Position numbers and translations under genes: made by a program | Shown: positions 63,580 through 64,000 of the stretch, in pieces | Position numbering within the stretch: the first letter of the stretch is position 1 | Layout: every line of letters starts with the position of its first letter | Notes under the pieces: model-generated | What the model was told of the DNA's origin: nothing | What the model saw: only the letters and a program-made list of their open reading frames with translations | Database searches by the model: none | Source of the DNA: Carposina sasakii | Taxonomy: Eukaryota > Arthropoda > Insecta > Lepidoptera > Carposinidae | Reading direction: 5' to 3' | Assembly: GCA_014607495.2 (NCBI GenBank) | Contig: CP053161.1 | Span: 1,240,001 to 1,304,000 of the forward strand | DNA length: 64,000 bases

Positions 63580-64000
63580 TATCCTGATAGAAAAGTTACA
63601 GCTTTTCTCAAGTACATAAAATAGGTACATAAGTTTAGTTTCAAGTTAACCACAGAAAGAATAAACAAAGATGATCATAATAACATGGCAATAACTCCTC
63701 AAAACGTTTCATTTACAAACCACCAGTTTAAAATGTTTTCAGTTTCCAATTACAATTTATGCTTACTCAGTTACACCAGCCACTTCACTCGAGGTCCCAT
63801 CTCTCCCTTCAGTGAAATTGACTCAACCGAGAAAATTGAGCTAAACCACACAGCTTTGCGGAATTTACATCGTCATATAAACAAAGTAACTTTGGTGGTT
63901 CAATCGTTTCCGTTATAATGTGTTTGCTTATTAATCAAATTTTAATGATGTACCGTGTGATGAGTGATGTGAATATAATCAACTCTTGCAAATTGGCTTC
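63580..64000. other. No supported gene
   Basis: An open frame at 63685-63918 is not recognised. No matched repeat. Confidence 0.42.

Overview
This window looks like intergenic, repeat-dense nuclear DNA of an insect, almost certainly a moth or butterfly (Lepidoptera). Seen directly: AT-rich sequence, no operon-like gene runs, no long intact gene, and dozens of short interspersed repeats that recur in both orientations. Known families that point to Lepidoptera are RTE-clade LINEs of the type abundant in butterflies and moths, short Helitrons with A|TC...CTAG|T borders, tRNA-derived SINEs, CAGGGTG-ended mariner-like MITEs, and a Penelope-like element with a GIY-YIG domain. I see no rRNA, no functional tRNA gene, no CRISPR array and no bacterial, organellar or viral gene.

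Layout. 1-6 kb: Helitrons (765-976, 1395-1615), nested MITE-like repeats and LINE tails. 6-9.2 kb: a tRNA-like repeat, a palindromic mariner-like MITE (7535-7793) and a copy-paste segmental duplication (8834-9171). 10.5-18.3 kb: a full SINE (10997-11245), two full CAGGGTG MITEs (12955-13311, 16026-16402), nested insertions with target-site duplications, and a near-perfect 38-bp-stem hairpin (17336-17419). 18.7-28.4 kb: a hairpin-rich 193-bp element with an 8-bp duplication, a second SINE family whose tail matches an RTE-type LINE present at 27681-28290, and LINE tails. 29.6-35.2 kb: a Penelope-like GIY-YIG fragment and a degenerate RTE copy with an internal 549-bp tandem duplication. 37-42.4 kb: more MITEs and the only ORF that resembles host coding sequence (41578-42000, unidentified). 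45-50.3 kb: two unusual palindromic elements whose ends are outward-facing tRNA-like modules, plus an 808-bp Helitron holding a minisatellite. 51-54.5 kb: the best-preserved RTE (51143-52591, with a 12-bp target-site duplication) and a dead non-RTE LINE reverse transcriptase on the minus strand. 55-64 kb: Helitron tails, MITEs, a TIR element with an (AC)14 tract, and a second SINE with a 16-17 bp duplication.

The genes do not form a pathway. The relationships worth reading are between mobile elements: LINEs that could supply retrotransposition to SINEs sharing their 3' tail, and several MITE families with the same CAGGGTG/TA signature but no transposase in the window. The strongest candidate for something undescribed is the pair of palindromes with tRNA-like ends (45123-45413 and 49741-50245), with two partial relatives at 6243 and 55953. 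All similarities were read by eye; no alignment or database search was run.
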